Shown: positions 21,523-32,672 of the stretch, piece by piece
Layout: each line of letters begins with the position of its first letter
Position numbering within the stretch: the stretch's first letter is position 1
NCBI GenBank assembly: GCA_014843695.1
Contig: CM026390.1
Location: forward strand, 101,188,722 to 101,252,721
DNA length: 64,000 nucleotides
Direction: 5' to 3'
DNA from: Archivesica marissinica
Taxonomy: Eukaryota; Mollusca; Bivalvia; Venerida; Vesicomyidae
Translations under genes and position numbers: made by a program
Notes under the pieces: model-generated
What the model was told of the DNA's origin: nothing
The model's input: the letters and a program-made list of their open reading frames with translations, nothing else
Databases searched by the model: none

Positions 21523-21656
21523 ATTTGCAAAATGTTCAAGGTATAGGTCCTAGTTTCTTTCCCGATCAGCACAAATGAATCCCATGTGGGTTGAGACCAT
21601 CTACCATCTCTATACTTTATTGCTCCGAGTATCACACTTGGCAGAATCATATTCTT

Positions 21657-22495
21657 CCAGTAACCATGCACTGCTACTTGTATCAACTTCCAGTAACCAT
21701 GCACCGCTACTTGTATCAACTTCCAGTAACCATGCACTGCTACTTGTATCAACTTCCAGTAACCATGCACCGCTACTTGTATCAACTTCCAGTAACCATG
21801 CACCGCTACTTGTATCAACTTCCAGTAACCATGCACCGCTACTTGTTGTATCAACTTCCAGTAACCATGCACCGCTACTTGTTGTATCAACTTCCAGTAA
21901 CCATGCACTGCTACTTGTATCAACTTCCAGTAACCATGCACCGCTACTTGTATCAACTTCCAGTAACCATGCACTGCTACTTGTATCAACTTCCAGTAAC
22001 CATGCACTGCTACTTGTATCAACTTCCAGTAACCATGCACTGCTACTTGTATCAACTTCCAGTAACCATGCACTGCTACTTGTTGTATCAACTTCCAGTA
22101 ACCATGCACTGCTACTTGTTGTATCAACTTCCAGTAACCATGCACTGCTACTTGTTGTATCAACTTCCAGTAACCATGCACTGCTACTTGTATCAACTTC
22201 CAGTAACCATGCACCGCTACTTGTTGTTGTTTTGTATCAACTTCCAGTAACCATGCACTGCTACTTGTATCAACTTCCAGTAACCATGCACTGCTATTGT
22301 ATCAACTTCCAGTAACCATGCACTTTGTATCCTTCCAGTAACCATGCACTGCTACTTGTTGTATCAACTTCCAGCATGATGTTGTATCAACTTCCAGTAA
22401 CCATGCACTGCTACTTGTATCAACTTCAGTAACCATGCATGCTACTTTATCAACTTCCAGTAACCATGCACCGCTACTTGTTGTATCAACTAGCA
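21657..22495. repeat. 33/36-bp minisatellite, about 24 copies, inside the relic gene
   Basis: Unit CCAGTAACCATGCACTGCTA followed by CTTGTATCAACTT (33 bp), with a 36-bp form having an extra TTG. Both lengths keep the frame, so an open minus-strand frame (VAVHGYWKLIQ repeated) runs through the left part and continues into unique sequence. From about 22290 on the units become irregular. Confidence 0.95.
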
Positions 22496-22496
22496 T

Positions 22497-23083
22497 TCAA
22501 AACGACTTTGTTACCTCTTCAGCTTTATGGTTTACAAAGTGTGATATGACTTGCTCAACATGTTCCTTGAGTTTTTCACCAAATACTTTCCCATATTCCT
22601 TCGCCCAGAACAGAACTATTGGCCACAGTATCCACCATTGAGTTTCGAGAGTTAGTTTATGCCAACACACATCCTTGCTGTAGGCATTACGCTTCATATT
22701 GGGAGTCGTATTTCCCCAAACATACCACATTCAACCAATATATCACTCAGAACTGATGCTTCTATGTGCTGTCGTATGTCATACAATTCTTTGTAGCATG
22801 AAAGCATTCACTACATCTTTCTTTATCCAAGCGAACTTTATCCAATCAGATTCCTTTGTTTGCAACACAATGCATGTTCATAGGTTATAACTGTAGAGTG
22901 CTGTCCCAGCTTTTCAGACATCATATTGAATATTGCTAGGAATGCATCCAATGTAAAAACAAAAATATTTTTTAGAGGTTGCATTTTAAAAGAATGATTT
23001 GTGATGTGGGTACAGGCTCGATAAATCAATTTCTGGAGAGTTCGCATTGTTGAAGACTTGCAACCCTTCATTTCAAGTGTCAT
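22497..23083 (-). pseudogene. Possible N-terminal remains of the same relic
   Basis: Two short minus-strand frames (22497-22730 and 22838-23083) contain WWILWPIVLFWAKEYGKVF and KNIFVFTLDAFLAIFNMMS. They lie upstream, on the same strand, of the better recognised fragment at 21100-21522. Linkage is by position only. Confidence 0.3.
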
Positions 23084-23884
23084 GTATTACTCTTCAACTT
23101 CTACGAGGTACTCCCCAACGCCACTGACGACATCTACTGAAGAGGGTTAAAAGAACGCGCACGACAGAGTGTGGAGTGCACCCAACGCAAACGATATAAA
23201 TAACTCACGCCAATTTGTATTTACACTATGCAGTCAATATTATTCATCACTAGGCCCGGAATGCAGGGAGCGATGGACAATTAACTTGAATGTGTCCGGG
23301 ACGGCACGGTGTTCCTGGCAGATTGGTATCATACTCGGAAAACACGAGTGTTGGTAGACATTCAGGCGGCAATGAGGTTGTAGAAACTTCATCTCGTTAC
23401 CATTACTAGTTGAACGAATGAGTGGAGTGGTAAATACGAGGCGGGCACTGCAACAAGTCCATGAAAATCTCTGTTGTAGAGCAGAACCAAATCAGAGTGT
23501 TGGCGTCGTTGTTGTAAAGATGGCTAATGGAGAGATGAAATGATGGAAGAGACCCTGTCTGTTTTTATGTGGATTGACGGGTTTGTTTGCAACAAATCTG
23601 GTCGCATTATTTATAATATGTTCAATGTGCTTTAATTGGGTTTGTTGTTGTGGATTCCATATTGGAGAAGAGTATTCTCACTTGGGGTGGACCATCACTT
23701 GATAACCTCTTTCGTTGACAGTAGATGGACACACTTTCAAGTTAGGTTTAATAAATCCCAGTGTCTGTTAGGCTTTGCCTGTAATGTTATCAACTATATG
23801 GTTAATACCTGTTTAATATGAGTCTCTCCTTCCCCCACCTATACTCTACCTATCAACAGTTTTGTCAATTGTAGTGAAAAAAGG
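23084..23884. other. Unassigned DNA
   Basis: No supported gene, array or RNA seen. Confidence 0.45.
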
Positions 23885-24770
23885 TCTGTTTGGAACCCCC
23901 ACTACTCTTATCCCAATTGCGATATCACGTTATTTTTTTAAGATCAAAACATTCCTCGATATGACCATGGTATGAATCAGGTGTAAATGGGGTTGATTTT
24001 GCAGTGCAACATTGTGATTATGGCCAAATTTGAAACATATCCGAAATTGTGGGGTTTGCAGATTCATGTGACCTCTCAACCCCCAGAAACCCTTAGAACA
24101 AATCCATATGGCATATTGTATCTGTTGACGACACTCATTTTGAGTGGTCATTTATTACTAATGACGAATACTTACCGTTCGATTTATAAACAGCATAATA
24201 TGCTCGTTTGGAACCCCCACTATTCATACCCTAATGGCGATTGTTGAGTTCCTCCTTTATATGAACACTGTATTAGGTGTAAATAGGATTTATTTTACAG
24301 TACAACATTGTGCTTGTAAATGGAAATATTTCCGAAATGTCAGGGTTTGCAGGCTCACAGGACCTTTCGACCTCCGGTGATCATTAGAACGAATCCATAA
24401 TTGTTTTGCATATTTAATCTGCTGAGGACATGACACACTTCATTTTGAGTTGTCAATAATTACTCTATGATGAATACTTACCGCTTGATAGGAGTTTCTC
24501 CTTCCCCTACCTATAATCGGCGTATCAACACGTTTGTGCTAATTTTAGGGTTTATTTTACATTATAACATTGTGATAGGGTGTAAAATATGAAACAAATC
24601 ACGAACATTGGGGGTTTGCAGGCTCACCTGACATTTCAAGCCCCTGTGACCATTACAAAGAATCCCTAATTAGTTGGCATATTTTATCTTATAGTACACA
24701 TCAAAACCTTCATTTTGAGTTGTCATTGAATATTTTATGTTGTAAACTTACCGTTTTATAAGCAATTCGT
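23885..24770. repeat. Three diverged tandem copies of a roughly 300-bp repeat
   Basis: Landmarks recur in order: TTTGGAACCCCCACTA (23889, 24208); GGGTTTGCAG..TCA followed by GACCT or GACAT (24053, 24343, 24612); CATTTTGAGT (24137, 24443, 24711); and ACTTACCG (24168, 24477, 24747). Copies differ by many substitutions and indels, so the duplication is old. Confidence 0.8.
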
Positions 24771-25064
24771 CTCCCCCCTACCCTTAAATTTCAAATGTCT
24801 GCCTTAGAGATGGGATGCTTACAAACAATGCAGGCGAATTGTGTGTCAAATGGTAAAAGTAGGCACGTGAACAACACATGAAGGGTAGTGTTGTTATTAT
24901 AATGACGTAATTTCAAGGCAGTGTTCGGATTTTACCGTTGTCCAATGAAATGGTATACATTTGGACATGGAAATAAGCGGTAGCTACCGGACGTGTTAGT
25001 GATATCTAATTAGCATAAAGTAGTTCCCTTGTCTACGCGGTTAGACATATTTAATTTAGTTTAA
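24771..25064. other. Unassigned DNA
   Basis: Nothing recognised. Confidence 0.4.
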
Positions 25065-25130
25065 ACTTTATTTATTTTACAACGATTGCGAAGCAAGTTT
25101 TAACAACTTATATTAATCACTCTCTTTCGA
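25065..25130 (-). mobile_element. SINE tail fragment (family B/C tail)
   Basis: TTATTTATTTTACAACGATT followed by GCGAAGCAAGTTTTAACAAC is the conserved tail of the family B SINEs at 27913, 30115 and 57287; head and body are missing. Confidence 0.7.
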
Positions 25131-25206
25131 CAGATTTATCTCACACCCCAAAACGGCGCGCTAAGTCTGTCTATAGGTGAAAAAAAGGATTTAGAAATGG
25201 AGTTGC

Positions 25207-25647
25207 TTATAATAACAAAGTTTCAAATGAGCTCAACTCTGTACTCGAAGAATCATTATTTGGAAAGAGAAAATCAACATTATAATGAACGACAGGCAAG
25301 TGATTAGATACATTAAGAAAATGTGATATACTCAGTGAATCATTAGAACTAGTGGAGGTTGCTGATATGATTAGTGGAGTCGGTCCAGGAATGGGATAAA
25401 TATCTCCAGAATATATAAGTGCCATTAGCCAGGGAATTATTAAGGCGATGGTGAGATATAAAGAGAAACGTAATACGAACAGTGTGTTGGCAATGAATGT
25501 AGCATTCACTAAGTATGATCGTTGGGGAAACTTAATATTAAGAGCACAAATGCAAGATACAAGTAGTTGCATTGTTAGGGAGTACACATACAACGAGGTG
25601 CATTGCGGTGTAAGAAGGAATAGAATATTATGTAACATCATATACAT
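25207..25647 (-). mobile_element. 5' coding fragment of a CR1/L2-like LINE, with a 2A-like motif
   Basis: The minus-strand frame has a hydrophobic stretch (LYLTIALIIPWLMALIYS), then GDIYPIPGP, which resembles the GD(V/I)ExNPGP 2A-like motif near the N terminus of some CR1/L2-type second proteins, then VVHYNV and STELSSF, which correspond to the start of their endonuclease domain. The frame stops soon after. The key 2A residues E and N are changed (Y and I), so the motif is probably inactive. This is a short relic. Confidence 0.6.
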
Positions 25648-25845
25648 TGATATGTGGGGATGATATGGTTGGTGGAAGAACTACTTGGCGATACGAAATA
25701 CCGAGTAAAGAGAGCAAGAACATATAAACCGCTGTCATACCCAGCAATCTTGAAAAGTACAATTTAACTAACAGATGGTGATATATATAACTGCTTTCCC
25801 AGAGTATATTATAATAGAAAGCAATAGTATGAAAATAGGCGGAGT

Positions 25846-27094
25846 AAGTACGTGGACACATGATGGATGACTGAAGTGAAGCGTTGTAGGAGTAAGTACG
25901 TGGACACATGATGGATGATTGAGTGAAGCGTTGTAGGAGTAAGTACGTGGACACATGATGGATGACTGAGTGAAGCGTTGTAGGAGTAAGTACGTGGACA
26001 CATGATGGATGACTGAGTGAAGTGTTGTAGGAGTAAGTACGTGGACACATGATGGATGACTGGAGTGAAGCGTTGTAGGAGTAAGTACGTGGACACATGA
26101 TGGATGACTGAGTGAAGTACGTGGACACATGATGGATGACTGAGTGAGGCGTTGTAGGAGTAAGTACGTGGACACATGATGGATGACTGAGTGAAGCGTT
26201 GTAGGAGTAAGTACGTGGACGCATGATGGATGACTGAGTGAAGCGTTAAGTACGTGGACACATGATGGATGACTGAAGTGAAGCTTTGTAGGAGCAAGTA
26301 CGTGGACACATGATGGATGACTGAGTGAAGCGTTGTAGGAGTAAGTACGTGGACACATGAGGATGACTGAGTGAAGCGTTGTAGGAGTAAGTACGTGGAC
26401 ACATGATGGATGACTGAGTGAAGCGTTGTAGGAGTAAGTACGTGGACACATGATGGATGACTGAGTGAAGCGTTGTAGGAGTAAGTACGTGGACACATGT
26501 GGATGACTGAGTGAATTGTAGGAGTAAGTACGGGACACATGATGGATGACTGAGTGAAGCGTTGTAGGAGTAATTACGGGACACATGATGGATGACTGAG
26601 TGAGCGTTGTAGGAGTAAATACGTGACGCATGATGGATGACTGAGTGAAGCGTTGTAGGAGTAAGTACGTGGACACATGATGGATGACTGGAGTGAAGCG
26701 TTGTAGGAGTACGTACGTGTACGCATGATGGATGACTGAGTGAAGCGTTGTAGGAGAAGTACGTGTACGCATGATGGATGACTGAGTGAAGCGTTGTAGG
26801 AGTAAGTACGTGGACACATGGTGGATGACTGAGTGAAGCGTTGTAGGAGTAAGTACGTGGACACATGCTGGATGACTGAGTGAAGTACGTGGGCACATGA
26901 TGGATGACTGAGTGAAGCGTTGTAGGAGTAAGTACGTGGACGCATGATGAATGACTGAGTGAAGCGTTGTGGGAGTAAGTACGTGGGCACATGATGGATG
27001 ACTGAGTGAAGCGTTGTAGGAGTAAGTACGTGGACGCATGATGGATGACTGAGTGAAGCGTTGTAGGAGTAAGTACGTGGACGCATGATGGATC
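25846..27094. repeat. 47-bp minisatellite, about 27 copies
   Basis: Unit GAAGCGTTGTAGGAGTAAGT followed by ACGTGGACACATGATGGATG and ACTGAGT. Deletion variants skip GCGTTGTAGGAGTAA (for example 26110-26125 and 26880-26890). Very long minus-strand open frames in several registers are repeat by-products. Confidence 0.95.
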
Positions 27095-27347
27095 ATTGAG
27101 AATATATAGCGGAAAATGATAGACGCAATATGGACATAGATATGATATGGTGTTTAACAAATATGGGTAGTGCATTTGAGGATATATCATGCAGTTACGA
27201 CAATGTTGAATGACTAGCATAAGTGCTGTAGTAATGGCTCTATGTCAGGAAAAGGGACCATTTCATGATTATGATGACCCAACACCACTGAGTGTGTTAG
27301 TTTTACAGTTAAGATATTTCTTCATAGATATCGCAAATTAAAGTCGT
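27095..27347. other. Unassigned DNA
   Basis: Nothing recognised. Confidence 0.4.
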
Positions 27348-27804
27348 CAGGGCCGTCGCTGGAGCTATTTTTATGATACGCACGGCCAAATATGCTTGTT
27401 TGTCGAGTCATCATAGCGAGCGAACACGCTAGGGGGGTCCAGAGGCATACCAATCCCCTGAAATTGTTTGAAATGAGGAAGCAATTTCCTGCATTTTGTA
27501 ACGTACAGCACTAAAGTTCTTACGACAATCCGTATAAAGGTATAAATTAAGGCTAGATGTATAATATACATGATCTATCGCCCTTATCAATTAAACAAGC
27601 ACGTAAAATAGCACACACTAAATTTCGAGATGCACCATATTTGCAATGGGCTATATTATTCCACCATTCCACACATCACGGCGCCTATGTATCCCTACTA
27701 AACCCCCTGGGGTTTTATTGCATTTTTGGATTTTTTCATTTATTTCATTTTCTGAGACCAATGATACGCACGTGCGTACTTGCGTATGCCCAGCGACGGG
27801 CCTG
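27348..27804. mobile_element. hAT-like non-autonomous element (MITE)
   Basis: CAGGGCCGTCGCTGG (27348-27362) pairs with CCAGCGACGGGCCTG (27790-27804) with one mismatch. CAGGG ends are typical of hAT-type elements. Flanks share GTCGT on both sides (27343-27347 and 27805-27809), a possible 5-bp target duplication; classical hAT elements make 8 bp. An 84-codon open frame inside (27557-27811) is not a transposase. Confidence 0.7.
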
Positions 27805-27912
27805 GTCGTAGATTAATGATGCATATACGTCCAATGTTGGTTTTTCTTTAAGTGACACTCCCAAAGATTCCATTTAACTGATATTGAACGAAATATAAGC
27901 ACATACATACTC

Positions 27913-28147
27913 TCTATTTATTTCACAACGATTGCGAAACCATCTGCAACAACATATAATAATCACTCTCGTTGGTGCGGATGACAGCGTAGTTGTGGTC
28001 ATTCGTGTGGGAGGAAACCGGAGTACCTGGAGAAAACCCACCTGTCTGATCTGGCGACCACCGTACCATCTCACTTACTTCCCAGTCTGAACCCGGGTTG
28101 CATTGGTGAGAATCGAGCGTACTAACCACTGCGCTAATAGGACAGCC
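27913..28147 (-). mobile_element. tRNA-derived SINE, family B
   Basis: On the minus strand: head with box A-like TTAGCGCAGTGGTTAGTACG and a damaged box B (GGGTTCAGACTGGG), body with TCCGGTTTCCTCCCACACGA, and tail GCAGATGGTTTCGCAATCGT followed by TGAAATAAATA. Confidence 0.8.
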
Positions 28148-28402
28148 TATAACCACATTGGAAGTTGATCGAGAAAACAATTTAATGTGCATATTACACA
28201 TACATATATATTCTAACTGTACACAGTACATTGCACACATTAAATCGGTAGCGCTCACAAATAGTTTCCACCCGAAATATACACTCTGAACTAGTGTACA
28301 TGTGTAATTACGTATTTCTTGACAACTCTAATACACCCTTGTTATTATAAAAACGTCTATCAAACACAGACAATCTAATGAATCGGGTGGAGGACATTAT
28401 TG

Positions 28403-28433
<31 letters not shown>

Positions 28434-28547
28434 TATAACATACATGTACCAATTATTTTCTAGCGAAACTTGTAGAAATGATGCAAATAGACAATATGTT
28501 CTCGATTAAAATATCTTCAGTTTTACATATAAATAATAGTTTAGCTT
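28148..28547. other. Unassigned DNA with (AT)n
   Basis: Contains an (AT)n run at about 28402-28430; otherwise nothing recognised. Confidence 0.5.
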
Positions 28548-28776
28548 ATACAAATTTATTTCAGCTCGATTGCGAAACAAGTTCTTATAACTTATACTAA
28601 TCACTCTCGAGACCTCATTCCTGATGGAATCCATCGCCACGAGGGAGAGAGAAGAGGCATATGGAATTTAAATGCCTTGCCTAAGGACACAATCGTAACG
28701 GTGCCAGCGGGGCTCGAACTCCGGGCCTTTCGCACGTGAAGCGAACGCGCTACCACTGAACTATCACGACTTCCAC
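28548..28776 (-). mobile_element. SINE family C, tRNA-Val-like head
   Basis: On the minus strand the head reads GTCGTGATAGTTCAGTGGTA, GCGTTCGCTTCACGTGCGAA and then AGTTCGAGCCCC. The anticodon arm has CAC in the anticodon position, as in tRNA-Val. The body has CGATGGATTCCATCAGGAAT and the tail AACTTGTTTCGCAATCGAGC, the same tail as family B. Confidence 0.85.
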
Positions 28777-30114
28777 AAATAATAGTTTACTTTTGACTAG
28801 TCTGGCAAACACACATGTTTGCAATGCGCTATTTTTAACACGAGGGAAACGTGCCCTTAGTGTGAGAGGTTTGATAATTATAGCATATAATACATGTATA
28901 CCAATGTTCGATAACTGAATAGCTCATAACTGGGAACTAGCTGAATTTGTTTAGGAAAAATAAATTTGATTTCATTCCAGTAATTGGAAATTTGGGTTTT
29001 ATTCCAGTAATTGGACTATTTATTACTACATGTATTTACTTTTTTTTTATGTACTACATTACAATCACTTGAATTTTTAAATTTATATTCGTTTATTAAC
29101 GTAAGTGTCTCTTTTAAATATCATTGGTCTTAGCGTTTTATTCGTAGGTTACGTTTTATAATTTAAAAAAAACATGTTATCTATAAAATTCTTTAAGCCC
29201 ATTTCAGTCTATCGATTCATTCTCTCATTTCATTAAATTTATACCAGCACTATATTAATTGTTCGTAGTTGTCCTTGTCTCATATGAATTTGTTTTATCG
29301 GTCAGATTTAAGATCTATTATCACCTTAACACATGTTGTTTTGTTTGCATATACTATGTTTTATCATTGTTATTATGTTTACATATCTGTGATATGTCAT
29401 ATGTTATTATGTAAAGCGCCCTTGAACGTGTATTTTTACATGAAAAGGGCGCTCAAGAAATCTGGTATAATAATAATAACTACTACTACTATATATACAT
29501 TATTTTAATTAAAGTCGCCACCGCATAGATGCATTAGGGCAACTCAATTATCTAAGACCTTTAAATAAACAAAGTGTTGATGTTAACCTATCGCAGTTAT
29601 TATAAGTGGATGCTTAGATGGCTATTGCTGGTTGCTGCTGTCGTCTCTAGGTGTGTTAGGGTTTCATATTTCCGACTGACACAGGATAGTATCCAACTGC
29701 GCAGTGAAAATATTGCATACATTGTTCTATCTAGTGTACACTTATAGCAGTTTGTGGCACAGGGATGGTACTGAGAATAACACTAATGCTCACTTACAAA
29801 CCGCTCGTAGTGGTGACGATTACACGGTTATATATGATGGGAAGTTGCCATTAATTACTGGTATGCAACTGTTAATAAGGTAACGACCTGAATTTATACA
29901 AACCTCCAATATAATGTTCGTCTGTGTGTTTCCCAGGCATGGCAATGTACAGATACGCACCACCACACAGCAAAATAATAAAACCAATGGAACGATATGC
30001 ACTTCCGGTTGACATCGAGCTCCTTCTCGCTTTTTTCGCTTGGTTGTTGCATTTATGGCCACACATTCTGTTAATAAATACATTTGTAATTATTAAACTT
30101 ATAATTATATATTA
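28777..30114. other. AT-rich DNA without supported gene
   Basis: Only random-looking open frames. A short (TAA/TAC)n run lies near 29467-29495. Confidence 0.45.
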
Positions 30115-30355
30115 TATATTTATTTTACAACGATTGCGAAATACGTTTCAACAACTTATATTAATCACTCTCGTTGGCGCGGATGAGAGCCTAAATGTGG
30201 TCATTCGTTTGGGAGGAAACCAGATCACCCGGCGAAAACCCACCTATTCGATCTGTCGACCACTGTACAATCGCACATACTTCCAGGTCTTGGGATCGAA
30301 CCCGGTTGCTTTGGCGAGTAACGAGCGCGCTAACCACTGCGCTAATCGGAATGTC
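30115..30355 (-). mobile_element. tRNA-derived SINE, family B
   Basis: Same layout as 27913-28147. Minus-strand head with TTAGCGCAGTGGTTAGCGCG and box B GGTTCGATCCC, body with GGTTTCCTCCCAAACGAATG and tail TTTCGCAATCGTTGTAAAAT. Confidence 0.85.
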
Positions 30356-31061
30356 ACCGTATGTATATAAAGTATAAATGTAAGCCATGTTTCGAACACC
30401 CACACAGCTCAGCTATGGCGACGTCGACTAGCAAGAACAGATCTGACAACAATATTTACTGCAATAGAGCAACAATCCCAAAGTATTGCATATATAACTT
30501 TAACGCTGAAAAAAGACCTTCAATCCATCAACTTAATGACAAGTTTAGTATTGCAAAAACTGTGACTACAAGCAGAGTGAGACATGAATATGCTATGAAT
30601 ATGTCTAAATACTTTGTTAACTGTGTGAAGCATATTAGTTGGTGTTGACCCACCTACTGGTATTATTTACATACAATTATAGATAATGTAGTTTATTGCA
30701 ATGAACTTAATAGGCTTATATGGACATTCATTTTCTTAATGTACTCGAAACAGAATGAAAGATAGATTCCGTAAATACTACCAATAGTTGTTTGTTTCCA
30801 ACATCAGGTTACACCTAATGAACATCCATGTGACCCCTAAATGAGACAGGTCAAGATGTACATACAATACTATTTTAGCTATCGTCTAGCATTGTTATAC
30901 TGACTATTTATCATCTGAAAAACAAATATTTGCACGAAATGTTTATTAATGTCATAATGAAATAGTAATATATTATATACGTACATTAGTCTATTTCTAA
31001 ATATGGCCATTTGTTTACCATGTAATATATATATTGATAGAATATATGTATTTGTCTTAGG
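30356..31061. other. Unassigned DNA
   Basis: A 95-codon open frame (30361-30648) has no recognised family and is not called. Otherwise AT-rich. Confidence 0.4.
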
Positions 31062-32260
31062 CATAATCATCTGCTATTGCAAGGAACCAGACAAGGAGGA
31101 AAATCGTCTCCATTGCTATACCTCCTATTCATCAATGAACTGATAGACACACTAGAAAATAGTGGCCTTGGTGTGTGCATCTACAACCTCAAAGCAAGCT
31201 CACCTACAGTTGCAGATGATATGATCCTTCTTTCATATTCCAAGAGGGGCCTCCAAAACATGTTGGACATATGCCACAACTATTCTCTGAAGTGGCGCTA
31301 TCAATATAATGCTGCCAAATGTTGCGTGATGACTTTTAATAACGCAAGACATGTTCCAGAACATTCATTTTCATGGACACTAGGTGAGGAAGTCATTAAT
31401 ACGGACTCCAAGTATAAACATCTCGGTGTGGTATGTGATGAAATGTATAATATGAATGATGCTATTCGGGAATCTGTTCTGAAATTAAGAGGTACATTTG
31501 TTAGCCTCGTAAACAGCATATGATTTAATGGAAGTTGTGTGGGCTTTTATCTCCAACGGTCATTTTCCAAATAAATGTTCTTGGAAAACTTTGGTTAAAC
31601 GAAAGATTGACATCGTGTGTAAAAACGAGAGAATGCAGCTTGTTAATAATTTCCCTTATAATGGGATATTTTGCTTAGATGGCCCATGTAAAATATGGTC
31701 AGTTTCTAAAAGCAGTCCAAACATGTTAAGGAAATGCTATAAAGCCATTCAAATACTAGGCAATTGCTTTTCCTACCGCAAATTTGCGGTGTGCAAATAC
31801 TGTAATTAGTGTGTACATGATATAAACATACATGTTGTTCACTATTGTAGACAGAATATTAAATGGAGGCATATGCTATGGACAAAGATTATGGATGTGT
31901 GTGGTATACACATCTACTGTCAGTTTATAAAAAGCAGTCCATGCAATCAAGTGTTACATCTTCTATCAGGGTTGTGTCATTATAAAACTGAGGATGATGA
32001 TGGTATCATGTTATGTATTGCTATTGATATACTCTATAAGATGTTTAGTGATCATGTTTAGAAATGTTATAGCGTTATCAGTGCTACATAGAATGATACA
32101 AAGTTGCACAACCTGTAAACATAGACAGACCGTATACAGACTCATGGTATGGTGTCATATGGCCTCAACGATCGACATTATTTATGTTCCTTTGTATTTC
32201 GTTTCGGCAAGGGGCATCTCTGATGATGATCAAGTTATCTCGCGGCACATATACCATATG
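31062..32260 (+). mobile_element. 5'-truncated non-LTR retrotransposon relic, reverse transcriptase and C-terminal part
   Basis: The frame at 31077-31523 holds reverse-transcriptase palm motifs: GTRQGGKSSPLLYLLFINEL and then VADDMILLS, where the usual Y/FADD has become VADD. It continues with the thumb region (KYKHLGVV). After a frame break, 31528-31809 gives a C-terminal region (KCSWKTLVKRKI, PCKIWSVSKSSPN, CKYCN), and 31873-32061 a further piece (YCQFIKSSP..LLSGL). Stops and frameshifts make it inactive. The clade is not assigned; 3' tail sequence may extend to about 32775. Confidence 0.7.
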
Positions 32261-32469
32261 CGTGCATAAACCCAATTTCCACATCGTATTTGGATCTCCT
32301 TTATACCAAATTGATGTAAATGTAACTCGTTAAACACGGTATCCGTGGTACTGTGAGAATACATTTTAATGCCATAATAATTATATGTTGTCTAACTGGA
32401 TCAGTCTGCAGACTTGTGATATAGATTCAGTCCTCAACATCATGTATAATTATGTTCCTTGTATGCATA

Positions 32470-32672
32470 CGTTTATGTATGTGTGTATGTGTGTGCATAC
32501 GTGTGTGTGTATGTATGTGTGTACTGCTGTATGGGTATATGTGTATGTATGTATATATACGTATATACATACACACATATATATGTGTGTATGTATATAT
32601 ATGTATGCATACATATGTATACATATGTATACATATATACATACACACACATATATATATATATATATATCG
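32470..32672. repeat. Compound (TG)/(TATG)/(TA) simple repeat
   Basis: Runs of GTGTGTATGTATG, TATATACATACACACA and (TA)n. It may be the expanded tail of the retrotransposon relic upstream. Confidence 0.85.

Noticed and set aside
25628..27220. Open frames of up to 442 codons with SYNASLSHPSCVHVLTPTT-like repeats
   Set aside because: By-product of the 47-bp minisatellite; several registers are open at once and none joins a recognised domain.
28700..28776. Possible tRNA-Val gene
   Set aside because: It is the head of a SINE with repeated body and tail; the same head is found at 47000-47070 and 48360-48430.
30361..30648. 95-codon open frame upstream of a LINE relic
   Set aside because: I could not match it to the LINE or any family; it begins within the flank of a SINE.
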